Assembly: GCA_937876775.1 (NCBI GenBank)
Contig: CALEFA010000017.1
Location: forward strand, 1 to 55,134
DNA length: 55,134 bases
Reading direction: 5' to 3'
Origin: an uncultured Rhodobiaceae bacterium
GTDB lineage: Bacteria > Pseudomonadota > Alphaproteobacteria > RS24
A program made the translations under genes and the position numbers. This document shows positions 11,201 through 18,758 of this stretch, piece by piece; position 1 is the first letter of the stretch, and each line of letters opens with the position of its first letter. The notes under the pieces were generated by a model. The model saw nothing but the letters and a program-made list of their open reading frames with translations, was not told where the DNA came from and did no database searches.

Positions 11201-11933
11201 GTTCACCCAGATAAAGGTGGAGCTAGGCGCAACCGATTTGGTTGTCGAATTCCAAGGAAGCCGATCTGCTTCAGACATCTCTAATGCTCTTCGAGTGGAT
11301 ATTACGGGTACGGATGGGGCTAACAATTTAATTGGGTCAATCTTTGCCGACACCTTCGATGGTGCTGGCGGTGATGACAGTCTAGAGGGTGGCAGGGGAG
11401 CTGATCAGTTAACCGGCGGCGCAGGTCAAGATACATTTGTGTTTGCGGCGGGAGACTCGATTGCATCTGTTACGTCTCAGACATCCGACGGGCAGACAAC
11501 CAATGTCGTCGATGTGACTTACGACACAATTTCGCTCATCGGCTTAGCCGATCTGGGCGATGACAAGGATGCGCTCGACTTGGTAGGGACTCCAACAATT
11601 GCTTCTACCAATGATATTGGGACGACTTCGGACTCTGGAGTAATCAAATCCCACTTGGTTACTGACGGCTTAATTACTTTCGATGATCAAGGCGCCTATG
11701 CTGAAGCACTCGGCGGTTCAAGCTTCCAACTATGGGAAGCAATCGAGTACCTTCAGGCCAACTTCTCTAACGCTGAATCAGCGGTTGTTTTCCAGCATCA
11801 AACAGACTCCTACCTCTTCCAAGACAATGGAGCGGATGGCAACGACCTGTTCGTGCAGCTTTCAAATGTATCCGTTGAGGGGTTAACGACCTCGGACGCT
11901 ACTTCAACCGCTAACTATCTTTACATCGTTTGA
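5220..11933 (+). CDS. Giant RTX adhesin, type I secretion substrate
   Basis: A 2237-residue acidic repeat protein, the likely cargo of the exporter just upstream. In order: a charged helical head (about 1-105); a Gly/Ala-rich stretch (about 107-190) ending in a Pro/Asp linker; calcium-binding RTX nonapeptides (for example GGAGDDIIYG and GGAGDDHLFGG); seven degenerate copies of a module of roughly 95-150 residues (443-1265); a hydrophobic segment (about 1403-1450); an Ig-like part (about 1680-1815); a second RTX block (GDDSLEGGRGADQLTGGAG near 2050); and a C-terminal region typical of type I secretion signals. ATG 5220 is preferred over TTG 5196 because CAGG sits 8 bases upstream. The protein presumably acts outside the cell in attachment or biofilm. 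The ligand is unknown, and no LapG/LapD pair is in view. Confidence 0.92.
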   Translation: MKSFDTTSGSVVRSKTEDEWIASLSPAQQAELEALLKLAEANEDPSFWEERLAKLKKIAEQVEDTELAALSEDTQTLYDDQAFAGLTGQDSFVSPFIEGAEYMVAQLGGGVGGVIGGGAGGAAGAAGATSAAGAAGAAGAAGAAGAAAAGAASAVATTTVATASAVATVGRVGAVVGGVALAGAAAGGGSGGSPDPAPDPLPPANPYPDTGGGEDSPELNVGASANGTTTDVNRLELAAGQPSAVHNKSLVIDLGATYGALDGTLYHTQDVDGVLTTHVVGYRNINDVTGTSVNDQITGHAGANVLDGGAGDDIIYGAGGLDSLRGGDGEDWVLFNPLTRSSGSGPHDSTGVEVVLSGTNGALADVTGIYKHIGGEYAEASGFEHVVGSEAADRITGNDQNNTLSGAGGDDWIEGGAGDDHLFGGASSVAGDGNQLSGGAGADTFWVGYEINPVTRSIDASLDATTETQSDPEAFDLNLNESGISVVSNSSVIHDWSVGTDVLNVSYSADAVIGGVSGMALTESNTHWDGADVVDLRTNVDNQGLIQVAMGSDDNNIYLSTGADKVWTGYEYIVDNNGVIDGGVNPGASAAATDIIWGWDGLTSARDSLDVAAGSTAVIGLLRGQTDWVAGDTVDLRTGVNNAGTVIVSAGAGSNIVYGSAGADYIYGSAGAGETNQVWGGAGADQFNVGISREAVSGSLTTIEVSRDLIWDWQQGTDLITTGSNGIAVIAGQMSSADWSGENTVSLASNVTNYGTIVIALGNGNDTFTGSSGKDHVYGGIGTNLIAGGDGVDHFYVGFNYDAVADTRSELGPADDAIDVIQDWQDADDLTVGTRGQAIIGGLYVPSGTFVWDGDDSINVSHATNNGIIKTAAGAGNNNITASTGVDQIYVGSQFNGGSSLSTPEGLNADDVIYGWDDQSDNRDELAVAAGSEAYIGALLNQTYWDNSVSWDADIGWAGADTVDLRQQVNNSGIIHIAAGAGANTLYGSAGSDHFHVGYTNDSDGDQHLSLAAIDLIYGWDSQAWSQDPLTAGDWNVIPNTNWNGQSASDPTYDRLTVAAGSIARIGSLLGDQATDANRWDGVEIVDLRSNVTNNNFIAADGGRVEVWTGADNDYIFGSEGRDYIYAGPGLDNLWGGNGNDVFYVGYSPSWAPLGADSAEPRIWDWQNTNTSSTASGTSATAGSSSNPGDGLRIADGSFAIIQGLWGMDPTNTDRWSGDDIVDLRWDVVNGGKIIVESSTGDDVIYGSNGSDFINPGSGRNYIHFDDSNAYVGTDGNDRVYLDSFRGETQITGFDSDDRIYLDTRMLEAFKSAKGIRTVGGFDLFTVDDISNVSLNDIGNGQEEHPGDRYNGSLFPLSKIVFESTLNGELGNYSESPRDPSGAPGYGWSSNGAYNNEAYSSTWPLAVTAVSATAAGFYALGMGLMPIPFVGPALAIPNLVIAGLMAADAGQSQHHINATYPGKLDAGVSILNSDSSPSSDEYWNDVSFLNFYNVARSERYSPSLEITGQQPTPSSDPSEFLDDADSTALYGIASYVAVHRRPDAGDSNDEGETFIYLVASRDGLVQNNETILIAQVNGLLTSDQLAMYNGGTDAEYLRYFNNAVEAPIFPPTPVFDALAIADQTDGQDRVLYRLSYTDSDGQLISEYVAQDGYVLRYEQLLALTESEDEGAITGLSFQGAYTNEDAISVTVNFVDKDGNDVNLSSNGKTDTVSFTLDGLAIEPTVYTNNGSSITAVFDINDPILGGAAAAELADGAHVLKVLVNNGDFESQGSVGFVKDTTAPEATVVETETEVFISSSEQGVANFTESSSKPLNDTNGNQVNFDVPSTTGIYTMSVQDIFGATTGLGNLQVGSGTFSSLERFVYGSAGTDVITANYNAGATNPGASLYGKGGNDTLVGNSRNNTFVGGAGSDIYDLNGGNNTLIWNVDVGGSSSDSSTGALDYVYDFNAANDALVVVASNVSNLNASSAVSLVSLTPDNPRIIADPLNGGNGTFTQIKVELGATDLVVEFQGSRSASDISNALRVDITGTDGANNLIGSIFADTFDGAGGDDSLEGGRGADQLTGGAGQDTFVFAAGDSIASVTSQTSDGQTTNVVDVTYDTISLIGLADLGDDKDALDLVGTPTIASTNDIGTTSDSGVIKSHLVTDGLITFDDQGAYAEALGGSSFQLWEAIEYLQANFSNAESAVVFQHQTDSYLFQDNGADGNDLFVQLSNVSVEGLTTSDATSTANYLYIV
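5583..5672 (+). repeat. 9-bp minisatellite (gcagcgggt-type) inside the adhesin gene
   Basis: Eight head-to-tail copies of a 9-base unit (gcagcgggt, gcagcaggc and close variants) run from 5583 to 5654, and two degraded copies follow to 5672. Each unit encodes Ala-Ala-Gly, producing the Gly/Ala-rich linker of the adhesin. Copies differ mostly at third positions. The array keeps the reading frame, so gain or loss of units would change linker length without breaking the gene. Confidence 0.85.
6546..9015 (+). repeat. Seven degenerate modules within the RTX adhesin
   Basis: Module starts fall at 6546, 6909, 7272, 7596, 7878, 8196 and 8640, each marked by an Asp-x-(Phe/Tyr/Trp)-x-(Val/Thr)-Gly motif. 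A typical module then has a (W/Y)(G/D)W motif, a D-x-L-x-VAAGS-like strand, W-x-G-x-D-x-VDLR, a V-x-N-x-G-x-I turn and a closing AGAG-N-YGSAGxD strand that leads into the next copy. Lengths are 121, 121, 108, 94, 106, 148 and about 125 residues. Copies 3 and 4 have lost the VDLR motif. Similarity is at the protein level, which suggests old duplications. Confidence 0.8.
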
Positions 11934-11950
11934 TCATGAGGTTCGTGCAA

Positions 11951-12298
11951 ATGAAAAAATTCATATCTCGGGGGTTGGTTGGTGTGCTGTTGGTTGGCTC
12001 GCTGGGGGGGTGCGCTTCCAAGGGCATACTGATTGGCGCAGCTCCATCGGATCCTCCACCGCAGATCTTTTTCCTCGGTGCGCGTGACGGTAAGGGTAAC
12101 GACTACCTGACCTGGGAGAATGTGTCGTCCTTCGGTCCAGTCCCTCCTGAACTTAAACAAGCCGGCGATAGCGCTTGCCGCGCAGTCGGCGATGAGTTGC
12201 GCGCGATTGGCTATCACCCCGAGGCGCGTGGTCGCGATGGCATAGAAATTACAGGCGGCGGATTCTTTTGTCAGCCTGTCATTTTCGGAGCCAATTAG
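11951..12298 (+). CDS. Small lipoprotein encoded directly after the adhesin
   Basis: A 115-residue protein with a lipoprotein signal peptide: MKKFISRG, a hydrophobic core and lipobox L-G-G-C with the lipidated cysteine at residue 21. The mature part has two more cysteines that could form a disulfide. ATG 11951 is chosen because GAGG at 11938-11941 lies 9 bases upstream; an ATG at 11936 would place five extra residues before the signal. The gene starts 17 bases after the adhesin stop, so it is probably co-transcribed. I do not recognise a family. A role in adhesin export, retention or folding is a guess from position only. Confidence 0.75.
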   Translation: MKKFISRGLVGVLLVGSLGGCASKGILIGAAPSDPPPQIFFLGARDGKGNDYLTWENVSSFGPVPPELKQAGDSACRAVGDELRAIGYHPEARGRDGIEITGGGFFCQPVIFGAN

Positions 12299-12386
12299 CC
12301 AATGAATAGATCGACTAAATGACAAAGGCCGTAAAATTTTATTTCCCTTTAACTACTTAACTGACCCTAAACATCGAGGTTTCACC

Positions 12387-15300
12387 ATGAAAAGAATTGA
12401 AAAAACATTTCGCCTGACAAAGATATGCAAAATTACGGCTTCCGTGGGCTTGTGTGGCTTTTTGCTGACGTTCAATGCATCAGCCGAAGTGCTGAACAGT
12501 AGCGCAGCTAGTCAGCAAAACGTCCGTACTGAGGCAAATGATACCTATAGTGGTTCAGGGCAGGGGATTGATGTTTACTATCAAGAAACTGACGCGGATG
12601 GCGGTGGCGGAATTGATTCGCACTCTAATGCTGTTACGATGACCCTTTCGAATGGTGCTGATTTGACAGGTTTGAGTCCGACTGGTGGTGCTTTTCTTGC
12701 GATCTACAGCCGAGATGTGAGGGATTTAGGTGATTCAGATAATTCGGGCGACTACGATCGTTTTACTTTTTCAGGCTCGACTAATTCCCTATTGGTTTTG
12801 GAAGGGAATAATACCATCGGCGGTGATGTTGGTTATCACCTCAGTTTCTCGGGTCAGGACGTAGCACAGGTTGTGGCTTACTCATATGGGTCCGTCGATG
12901 CGGATGCCATAGATGAAATTCATATCGATGGCGATGTTGATTTCAATGGTAGGGTCAATGCATCTCGTATCAATATCCGGAGTGGCGCGGCGGATGTAAG
13001 GTTTGACGACCTAGTTGATGTCAATGGAGTTGTTGATTCATCGGGTACGCAGATCGACTTCAATGGATATAACGCCTCTGTGATACTATCGGATGGTACC
13101 ATCTTAAATGGTTCTATCATAAACAAAGGTGGTCAGAGTGACTCTGAAAGTCCTCTTGGCGATCGAACAAATGGGTCTTTAATCTTTTTAGGTGACGGCG
13201 AAGTAACCGGTGCGATTGGTGATTCAACCTCAGGTCTCTCCTTGGTTCAATTCGACGGCTCATCTGATGCGGTGTCCATAGGCGGCAGTGTTACGGCTAA
13301 TCAGTTGAATTATGGCGCTGCGTCAAATGTTACAATTAATGGTAGTCTTTTGATGACTGTTGATGCTTCTACGGAGCAAGTTTTAGGGGTTACATTTGCA
13401 GACAAAGCCGGAACCCTCAATATTGTCGGTGGAGACTTGACTGGCGTAGTAGACCAAGTGGTCGTCAGCAATATCGTTGCAAATCGTGGCACATTAACTT
13501 TTACGGGTGATAGCAACGGGGGTAATGGAAGTTCTGAGCAGACTGTTACTGGACACATTGGGGAGAGCGGTAAAGCTATTTCGGCAATGAATGTTGGAGG
13601 AGCGAGCAATCTTAATCATGCAAATGTGACCTTAAATGGAGATGTTTACGCGAACAGCGTTAATATACGAAGTGATAACACAGGTGCCACCTTCGACTCG
13701 CATTTGACCATGACTTCCGGGCGGCATTTGACAGGAACCGTAACCACTAATGTTAATGGAATGGGCGATCTCACACTTGCTGGTGGCGCGCAATCCTTAA
13801 CCGGAATTGTGGGGGCGAGCAGCCTGCGTTTGGATACAGTGACATCTGGCGCGAATGACGCGACCTCTACATTTACGGGAAGGATTTATGCTACGAATGT
13901 AAATAATTCAGGGGCTGGCACGTCCAATTATCAAAATGACGTAACGGCCACCAACGTAGGTGTTCTCGCAGGCACTTCAAATTTTGTGAAGGGTCTCACA
14001 GCGACGACAACAACAATCAGTACCGGAACGGGCAATTTCAACACTGATGACACTTCAGTTACGAATTCTGCTATTGCGTTCAACGATGAGGGTACGGCCA
14101 ATTTGCATACAGGTTTGACCGGAGATATCGCTTTTGCTGGCAATGATGCCACTGTGAATCTTTGGGATGGCCAAGAAATTGCAGGAGCCACTACCACCTC
14201 AATTAATGATACGGGCATCATCAATGTAAAGGGGGGCGGAACAATAAATGGAACGGTCGGCGCCTCTGGTTTGGCGATTAAACAACTGAACCTGAATACT
14301 GATGGGGTTAATAGTGAAGCCCTAACCATTGCAAAATTTGACGTATATGCTGACACCGTGCGGCTTCAGAGTTCTGCATACTTAAGGCTTGAAGATGGCG
14401 CCGACCTGGGGGTCTCCAGCGAGTCTAACGATGGTCTCATTACGGATACCAATAGCACAGGTTCGCTGGTAATCGATGGCACATCGAATATAACTGGGAA
14501 CGTTGGGTCGAATGCTGATGGCAAGGAAAATGATTTTTGGCTCAAGAGTATTGTTGCAGGGGCTACTGGAGACACGGTGACGTTTTCAAACGGATTGGTT
14601 TACGCTGATACGCTGTCTTACTCTGGAAATGGAACCATCCGCTTCAATGGGTCAAGCCCGGAAAATGTTGACCACGAGGAGGGTGTGTTTGACGAGCATA
14701 TAGATGACTTGGGCTTCATCGGGACAGTTGACTTCGTCGATGGTGCGGGTGCCTTTGAGCTAGGCGACAATGTTGACCTATACACACAGTATGCTTACGA
14801 GACGGTAGAGGAAGATGAAGGGACGGTGTTTACAAACGCCAATAATGCTGCTTTGCGGTTTGCTGGCAGCAGTGTTGTCACCGGAGATCTTGGCTCAAGC
14901 GACAATGCTAATGATGAGAATTTCAAAGAGATCTTCGCTGGCGCTGACAACGAAGTCGTGACTTTCCGCGACAAAGTATACGTAGCGGCTACCACTTTCC
15001 ATGTTTCTGGTACAGGTACTGTAAACTTTATGGGCGATCTAAATGGTCCGCTAGTTTACGACAATGATGGTACGGTAAACGTTAGTGATGGCATCAATAT
15101 CAAAGGATCAGTTGCTACCGATGCAAACAACCAAGGCACCCTTAATTTTGTAGGCTCCGCGACCACTCAGGCACCAATCGGTGGAGATGGAAACGGGGAA
15201 GATGGCAACAGATTGAAAGCGGTGAATTTCCATGCTGCCACCAGCGATTCAACAGTGTCGCCAGTGTCTGTCTCAGGGGAGTCGATAAATATTGGGCATG

Positions 15301-17102
15301 ATGTTTATGCCGTTACCACGACGATTGGCAATGGTTCAGCCGCGACGGCAGCAACAATCACTGCTAGCGGTCTCTACTTGGGTGACAATCTGACATTAAC
15401 TGGCACCACTGTATTGAATACCGCTGGTAGCGTTAGTTCTACTGATGCAATCTCGCCAGTGAACTTCAGTCACAGGAAGAATGTAGATGGCACGCTGACT
15501 AATATTGGTGCGGTAACCCAATCGAACACTGGTGATGGCGTAACTGGTGCCATTACAACTTCTGGTGCAACGCTTAATTTTGCGATTGGAACATCAGCTT
15601 GGGCCAACCCAGTTGGTGCTGTTGAAGGCGCAGGCGGTACTGTTAGTGCGGCCGCCTCAAGTGGCATCACAGGTGCTTCGGGCTCCACGCTGGTCATGAA
15701 CGGCAGCGAAACCGTCAATTTAAGTTTGTTGGGGAGCTTGAGTAATGGTCAGAGCTATACGCTGATCAATGTTGCTGACGACAACGACAATACTTCTATC
15801 GCTGCGACTTTGAATGACAATAGTTATGTTTTAACCACAACGCTCTCGCGCAGTAACAATAACACTGACACCAATGAAGACCTTGATGGCGATCTGACGG
15901 TCACTGTTACGCGTGCGAATAATGTTTATATTACTGCTTCGGATACGGCGGGTCATTTCTCAAATGACGCCGCCCTCCGTCTTGGTACATTGGCAGCGTC
16001 CGGCCAAGATTATGATGAAGACATGCAGACTGTTTTGAACATGTTGGACATTGATCAGTGGGGATATGGTAACAATGAGGACAATTTGGCGGTGCAGGCA
16101 CAGCGTCTTGCGCCGATAGCTAATAACTCGTTCGGCCTTTCGGCATTCCACACCGCGTCGTTAATGAACGACAGCATTGGCATGCGCATGCATGAAATGC
16201 GTATTCCAGAGACCGGCACGAAACCCGAAGCTGTATGGATTCGTTCAATCTTCCAACGAGGAGATATGGATGCGATCGCCAATAACTCAGGCGTTGTCTA
16301 CGATGGCTTTGAAACGCGGATCAGCGGTGTGACGTTGGGCTACGATATGCGGCCAACCGAAGGTTCTTTGCTGGGGGTTGCTGCGTCTTACAGCACCACG
16401 GAGATTGATCAGAAGAATTTCCGTAGTGGGGAGGATGCCTCCATTAATTCCGTCCATGCTTCGCTTTACGGCGCCATGGATTTGACCCCAGAGTTCCCTG
16501 AGTTGTTCGTCGACGCAACAATCACGGGGTCTTGGAATAACACCGAAGGTAACCGTGCCACGGTGGTTGGACGCACGGCTCTGTATGACATCGACAGCGA
16601 TCAGCTAACCGGAAAGGTGAACCTCGGGTATCGTATTGCTATGGGCGAAACTGGTACGACCGTGACACCTTTGATGAGCTACTCGGAAGGCAGTTACGAT
16701 CAAAATGCCTATACCGAAACGGGCGCAGGTAACATTGGCCTTAGCGTGGAAGCACAAAAGCTGAAATGGAAGCAGGCGGCAGTTGGTCTGCGCGTTGCTG
16801 GCACGACTTTGTGGGGTGGTATGGTTGCGAAGCCTGAATTCACATTGCTGGCGACCAAGGATGGCGGTGATTTCGCTAGGCCGGTTATTGCCCAGTACAT
16901 TGGCGATAATACGGCCCAGGCCAGTTTCACAACGCAAGCACTGAATGAGGGGCAATATGATGACGACAGTGGCGTGAAGGCCTCTTTGGGCTTGGCATTA
17001 CTGATGAGCAAAACTTCATCGATGAACTTTCGTTATGAACATAGCCAAAATGACAAGTTCAAATCTGACCAGCTGGATATGATTGTTCGTTGGGATTTCT
17101 AG
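12387..17102 (+). CDS. Autotransporter adhesin (type V secretion)
   Basis: A 1571-residue surface protein. A signal peptide (residues about 1-33, ending NASA) is followed by a passenger of about 1250 residues rich in Asn, Gly, Thr and Asp that looks like a beta-solenoid. It contains eight degenerate modules starting near 12783. The last 280 or so residues form the autotransporter beta-barrel, with alternating strands and the terminal motif ...VRWDF whose final aromatic residue is the outer-membrane insertion signal. Cysteines are nearly absent from the mature part, as usual for autotransporters. ATG 12387 has CGAGG 7 bases upstream. No protease catalytic motif was seen, so adhesion is more likely than enzymatic activity. 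Confidence 0.9.
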   Translation: MKRIEKTFRLTKICKITASVGLCGFLLTFNASAEVLNSSAASQQNVRTEANDTYSGSGQGIDVYYQETDADGGGGIDSHSNAVTMTLSNGADLTGLSPTGGAFLAIYSRDVRDLGDSDNSGDYDRFTFSGSTNSLLVLEGNNTIGGDVGYHLSFSGQDVAQVVAYSYGSVDADAIDEIHIDGDVDFNGRVNASRINIRSGAADVRFDDLVDVNGVVDSSGTQIDFNGYNASVILSDGTILNGSIINKGGQSDSESPLGDRTNGSLIFLGDGEVTGAIGDSTSGLSLVQFDGSSDAVSIGGSVTANQLNYGAASNVTINGSLLMTVDASTEQVLGVTFADKAGTLNIVGGDLTGVVDQVVVSNIVANRGTLTFTGDSNGGNGSSEQTVTGHIGESGKAISAMNVGGASNLNHANVTLNGDVYANSVNIRSDNTGATFDSHLTMTSGRHLTGTVTTNVNGMGDLTLAGGAQSLTGIVGASSLRLDTVTSGANDATSTFTGRIYATNVNNSGAGTSNYQNDVTATNVGVLAGTSNFVKGLTATTTTISTGTGNFNTDDTSVTNSAIAFNDEGTANLHTGLTGDIAFAGNDATVNLWDGQEIAGATTTSINDTGIINVKGGGTINGTVGASGLAIKQLNLNTDGVNSEALTIAKFDVYADTVRLQSSAYLRLEDGADLGVSSESNDGLITDTNSTGSLVIDGTSNITGNVGSNADGKENDFWLKSIVAGATGDTVTFSNGLVYADTLSYSGNGTIRFNGSSPENVDHEEGVFDEHIDDLGFIGTVDFVDGAGAFELGDNVDLYTQYAYETVEEDEGTVFTNANNAALRFAGSSVVTGDLGSSDNANDENFKEIFAGADNEVVTFRDKVYVAATTFHVSGTGTVNFMGDLNGPLVYDNDGTVNVSDGINIKGSVATDANNQGTLNFVGSATTQAPIGGDGNGEDGNRLKAVNFHAATSDSTVSPVSVSGESINIGHDVYAVTTTIGNGSAATAATITASGLYLGDNLTLTGTTVLNTAGSVSSTDAISPVNFSHRKNVDGTLTNIGAVTQSNTGDGVTGAITTSGATLNFAIGTSAWANPVGAVEGAGGTVSAAASSGITGASGSTLVMNGSETVNLSLLGSLSNGQSYTLINVADDNDNTSIAATLNDNSYVLTTTLSRSNNNTDTNEDLDGDLTVTVTRANNVYITASDTAGHFSNDAALRLGTLAASGQDYDEDMQTVLNMLDIDQWGYGNNEDNLAVQAQRLAPIANNSFGLSAFHTASLMNDSIGMRMHEMRIPETGTKPEAVWIRSIFQRGDMDAIANNSGVVYDGFETRISGVTLGYDMRPTEGSLLGVAASYSTTEIDQKNFRSGEDASINSVHASLYGAMDLTPEFPELFVDATITGSWNNTEGNRATVVGRTALYDIDSDQLTGKVNLGYRIAMGETGTTVTPLMSYSEGSYDQNAYTETGAGNIGLSVEAQKLKWKQAAVGLRVAGTTLWGGMVAKPEFTLLATKDGGDFARPVIAQYIGDNTAQASFTTQALNEGQYDDDSGVKASLGLALLMSKTSSMNFRYEHSQNDKFKSDQLDMIVRWDF
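12783..15350 (+). repeat. Eight degenerate beta-solenoid modules in the autotransporter passenger
   Basis: Modules begin near 12783, 13170, 13488, 13764, 14214, 14460, 14844 and 15135. Each opens with a G-x-L-x-(F/V)-x-G...(V/I)-x-G-x-(V/I/L)-G pattern, as in GSLIFLGDGEVTGAIG, GSLVIDGTSNITGNVG and ALRFAGSSVVTGDLG. Most then carry a strand ending in (D/G)-x-V-Y-A-x-(T/S). Spacing varies from 82 to 150 residues. From memory the pattern resembles repeats in rickettsial surface autotransporters; I could not test that. Confidence 0.7.
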
Positions 17103-17170
17103 TCTTAATCGGCTTGTCCCTGTAACAACTCGGCAGTCTGTTGGGGTTGTTATCTTGTGAGGACTTATCT

Positions 17171-18046
17171 ATGCAAAGGTTAAAACGCAAGTGGATCTTG
17201 GTTCCTGTGTTGGCAGTAATGCTGTGGCTGGGGTTTGAACAGGCAGCAGACTATGCTGCACAAGAAGAAGGGAATGTGATGCAAGAAAATGCTGTGCCTG
17301 CGGGTGTTCCGATGCCGCTATTTTATAAGTCTTTGGTGCCGTTCAGTGTGGAAACACACGGGGCTCTTAGATTCCCTGAGAACGCTCCAAATTATCGGTT
17401 TGCCTCAGAAACCAACCTGATTCCGCTTCTGGTAAATGAGGCTTCTTTTGCTCAGTCGCAGTATCCGCTGGTGTTTATAGGTCAAACAGCAGAATCGCCG
17501 GCCACTTTAGCTGCGGTGGTCGGTGCTGGTGATGGCAAGAACCGATACGTGGATGCTAAGGGCAATTGGTTAAAAGAGACATACATACCAGCGTGGGTGC
17601 GTCGCTACCCTTTCTTTACCATGCAGGCAGGCGAGGAAGCCGAACCGATGCTTGCGATCGATCCGACTACCGATTGGCTTGAGATGAAAGGTGGTGAGGC
17701 GCTGGTGGATCAGGAAGGTAAACCTACCGATAGACTGCAGCGTGTCTTGACGTTTAACCGCGAATATCAGCAGATGGCTGTGAAGACGCGTGAGCTAGTG
17801 CAAGCCCTGTTTGCCTCAGAGGTGCTTGAGGAAGGGGTGTTGAGTATCCCGGCCGCTGGTGGCAAAAAATCCGGTGAAGGCCTGTCCAGTCGCGAAATTC
17901 GCGGGTTTCTGGTGGTTAACGAGAAGAAGTTGCGCGAACTTTCAGATGACAAGGTAGCGGAGCTCCACCGTAGCGGTGCGCTGGGGGTGGCGTATGCGCA
18001 GCTTATGTCGATGCAGAATCTTGGTAAAGTCTTTCAACCAAAATAG
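17171..18046 (+). CDS. SapC-family protein with N-terminal membrane anchor
   Basis: A 291-residue protein whose body matches the SapC family: KSLVPFSVETHG near residue 54, then Y-R-F-A, PLVFIG, WVRRYPFF, an acidic D-P-x-T-D stretch and a C-terminal helix region. SapC takes its name from the Campylobacter S-layer locus; its biochemical role is not settled. Unusually, residues 7-25 form a hydrophobic helix after MQRLKRKW, which suggests anchoring in the inner membrane with the body in the periplasm. ATG 17171 is chosen because GAGG at 17159-17162 lies 8 bases upstream. Its place 68 bases after the autotransporter suggests a job with surface proteins, but that is inference. Confidence 0.8.
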   Translation: MQRLKRKWILVPVLAVMLWLGFEQAADYAAQEEGNVMQENAVPAGVPMPLFYKSLVPFSVETHGALRFPENAPNYRFASETNLIPLLVNEASFAQSQYPLVFIGQTAESPATLAAVVGAGDGKNRYVDAKGNWLKETYIPAWVRRYPFFTMQAGEEAEPMLAIDPTTDWLEMKGGEALVDQEGKPTDRLQRVLTFNREYQQMAVKTRELVQALFASEVLEEGVLSIPAAGGKKSGEGLSSREIRGFLVVNEKKLRELSDDKVAELHRSGALGVAYAQLMSMQNLGKVFQPK

Positions 18047-18241
18047 TTTGTCTAACTTTTTTGCATCAAAGAACTGCGGAGCACACGGTTACCGCAACAT
18101 AAAAAGTACCGGCCACTAAATTTGGGTTGTGCGTTTTATAGTGTGAAATCTTTTACCTCACTTGCAAGAATCCAAGTTGTGCAGATGACGTGCGTTTATG
18201 TTATCTTATCGATAGTTGATTCGTTTATAAGTGAGCATAAA

Positions 18242-18727
18242 ATGAAATTGGAAAAATTGTTAATTGTAGGTGTGATGAGTTTTGCATTGGCTGGTTGCTC
18301 TGGTTTCATGCAAAACGAATATCAAAACCAGTCCAGAGTCGCTATCGACTACTTGCTCGCTGATTTGCCCATTCCTGATGAAGCAAAAATTCAAAAAGTG
18401 CCAACCGTGATACTTGGTACAGGCAGTGGCATCGCGGGCCGTATTGTTCTGGACTCACCAATATCACCGGCCGAAAACCTAATTTTCTACAGCGAGCAGG
18501 CAATAACCACTGGATGGCAATTGGTCTCCTCGACCGTTGCCGAAGAAATTGTGCTGATTTACGCCAAAGACGGTAGATATGCGACGATTGAAATTTTGAA
18601 ACCGAACGAATTATCTTCTTTCGTTAGCAGTTCTGAAAGCCTCATCACGATTTCGGTGGTTCACCCGAATGCAGTCCAATTGCAAAACCCTTATAGCGGG
18701 AAGCTGTCGGAGAGTGCGCCGCAATAA
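18242..18727 (+). CDS. Putative lipoprotein of unknown function
   Basis: A 161-residue protein beginning MKLEKLLIVG, with lipobox L-A-G-C and the lipidated cysteine at residue 19. The mature part is mostly predicted beta/alpha with no family I recognise. ATG 18242 is preferred because the frame upstream of it lacks a plausible signal. Only a poor ribosome site (GTGAG) is present. A possible promoter, TTGTGC at 18177 and TTATCT 18 bases on, lies just upstream, so it may be transcribed apart from the SapC gene. It is the last + strand gene of the surface-protein island and converges on the glycan cluster. Confidence 0.7.
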   Translation: MKLEKLLIVGVMSFALAGCSGFMQNEYQNQSRVAIDYLLADLPIPDEAKIQKVPTVILGTGSGIAGRIVLDSPISPAENLIFYSEQAITTGWQLVSSTVAEEIVLIYAKDGRYATIEILKPNELSSFVSSSESLITISVVHPNAVQLQNPYSGKLSESAPQ

Positions 18728-18758
18728 ATCGCACCGTTTTTGGGGCGTTACAAGCTTG

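Noticed and set aside
17123-17152. Inverted repeat TAACAAC...GTTGTTA after the autotransporter gene
   Set aside because: The stem is AT-rich, the loop is 16 bases and no T tract follows. It is too weak to call a terminator.
18047-18241. Gap before the second lipoprotein checked for an RNA gene
   Set aside because: Only a 5-bp hairpin (TGCGG/CCGCA) without a T tract and a doubtful promoter are present; no tRNA-like or riboswitch-like pattern.
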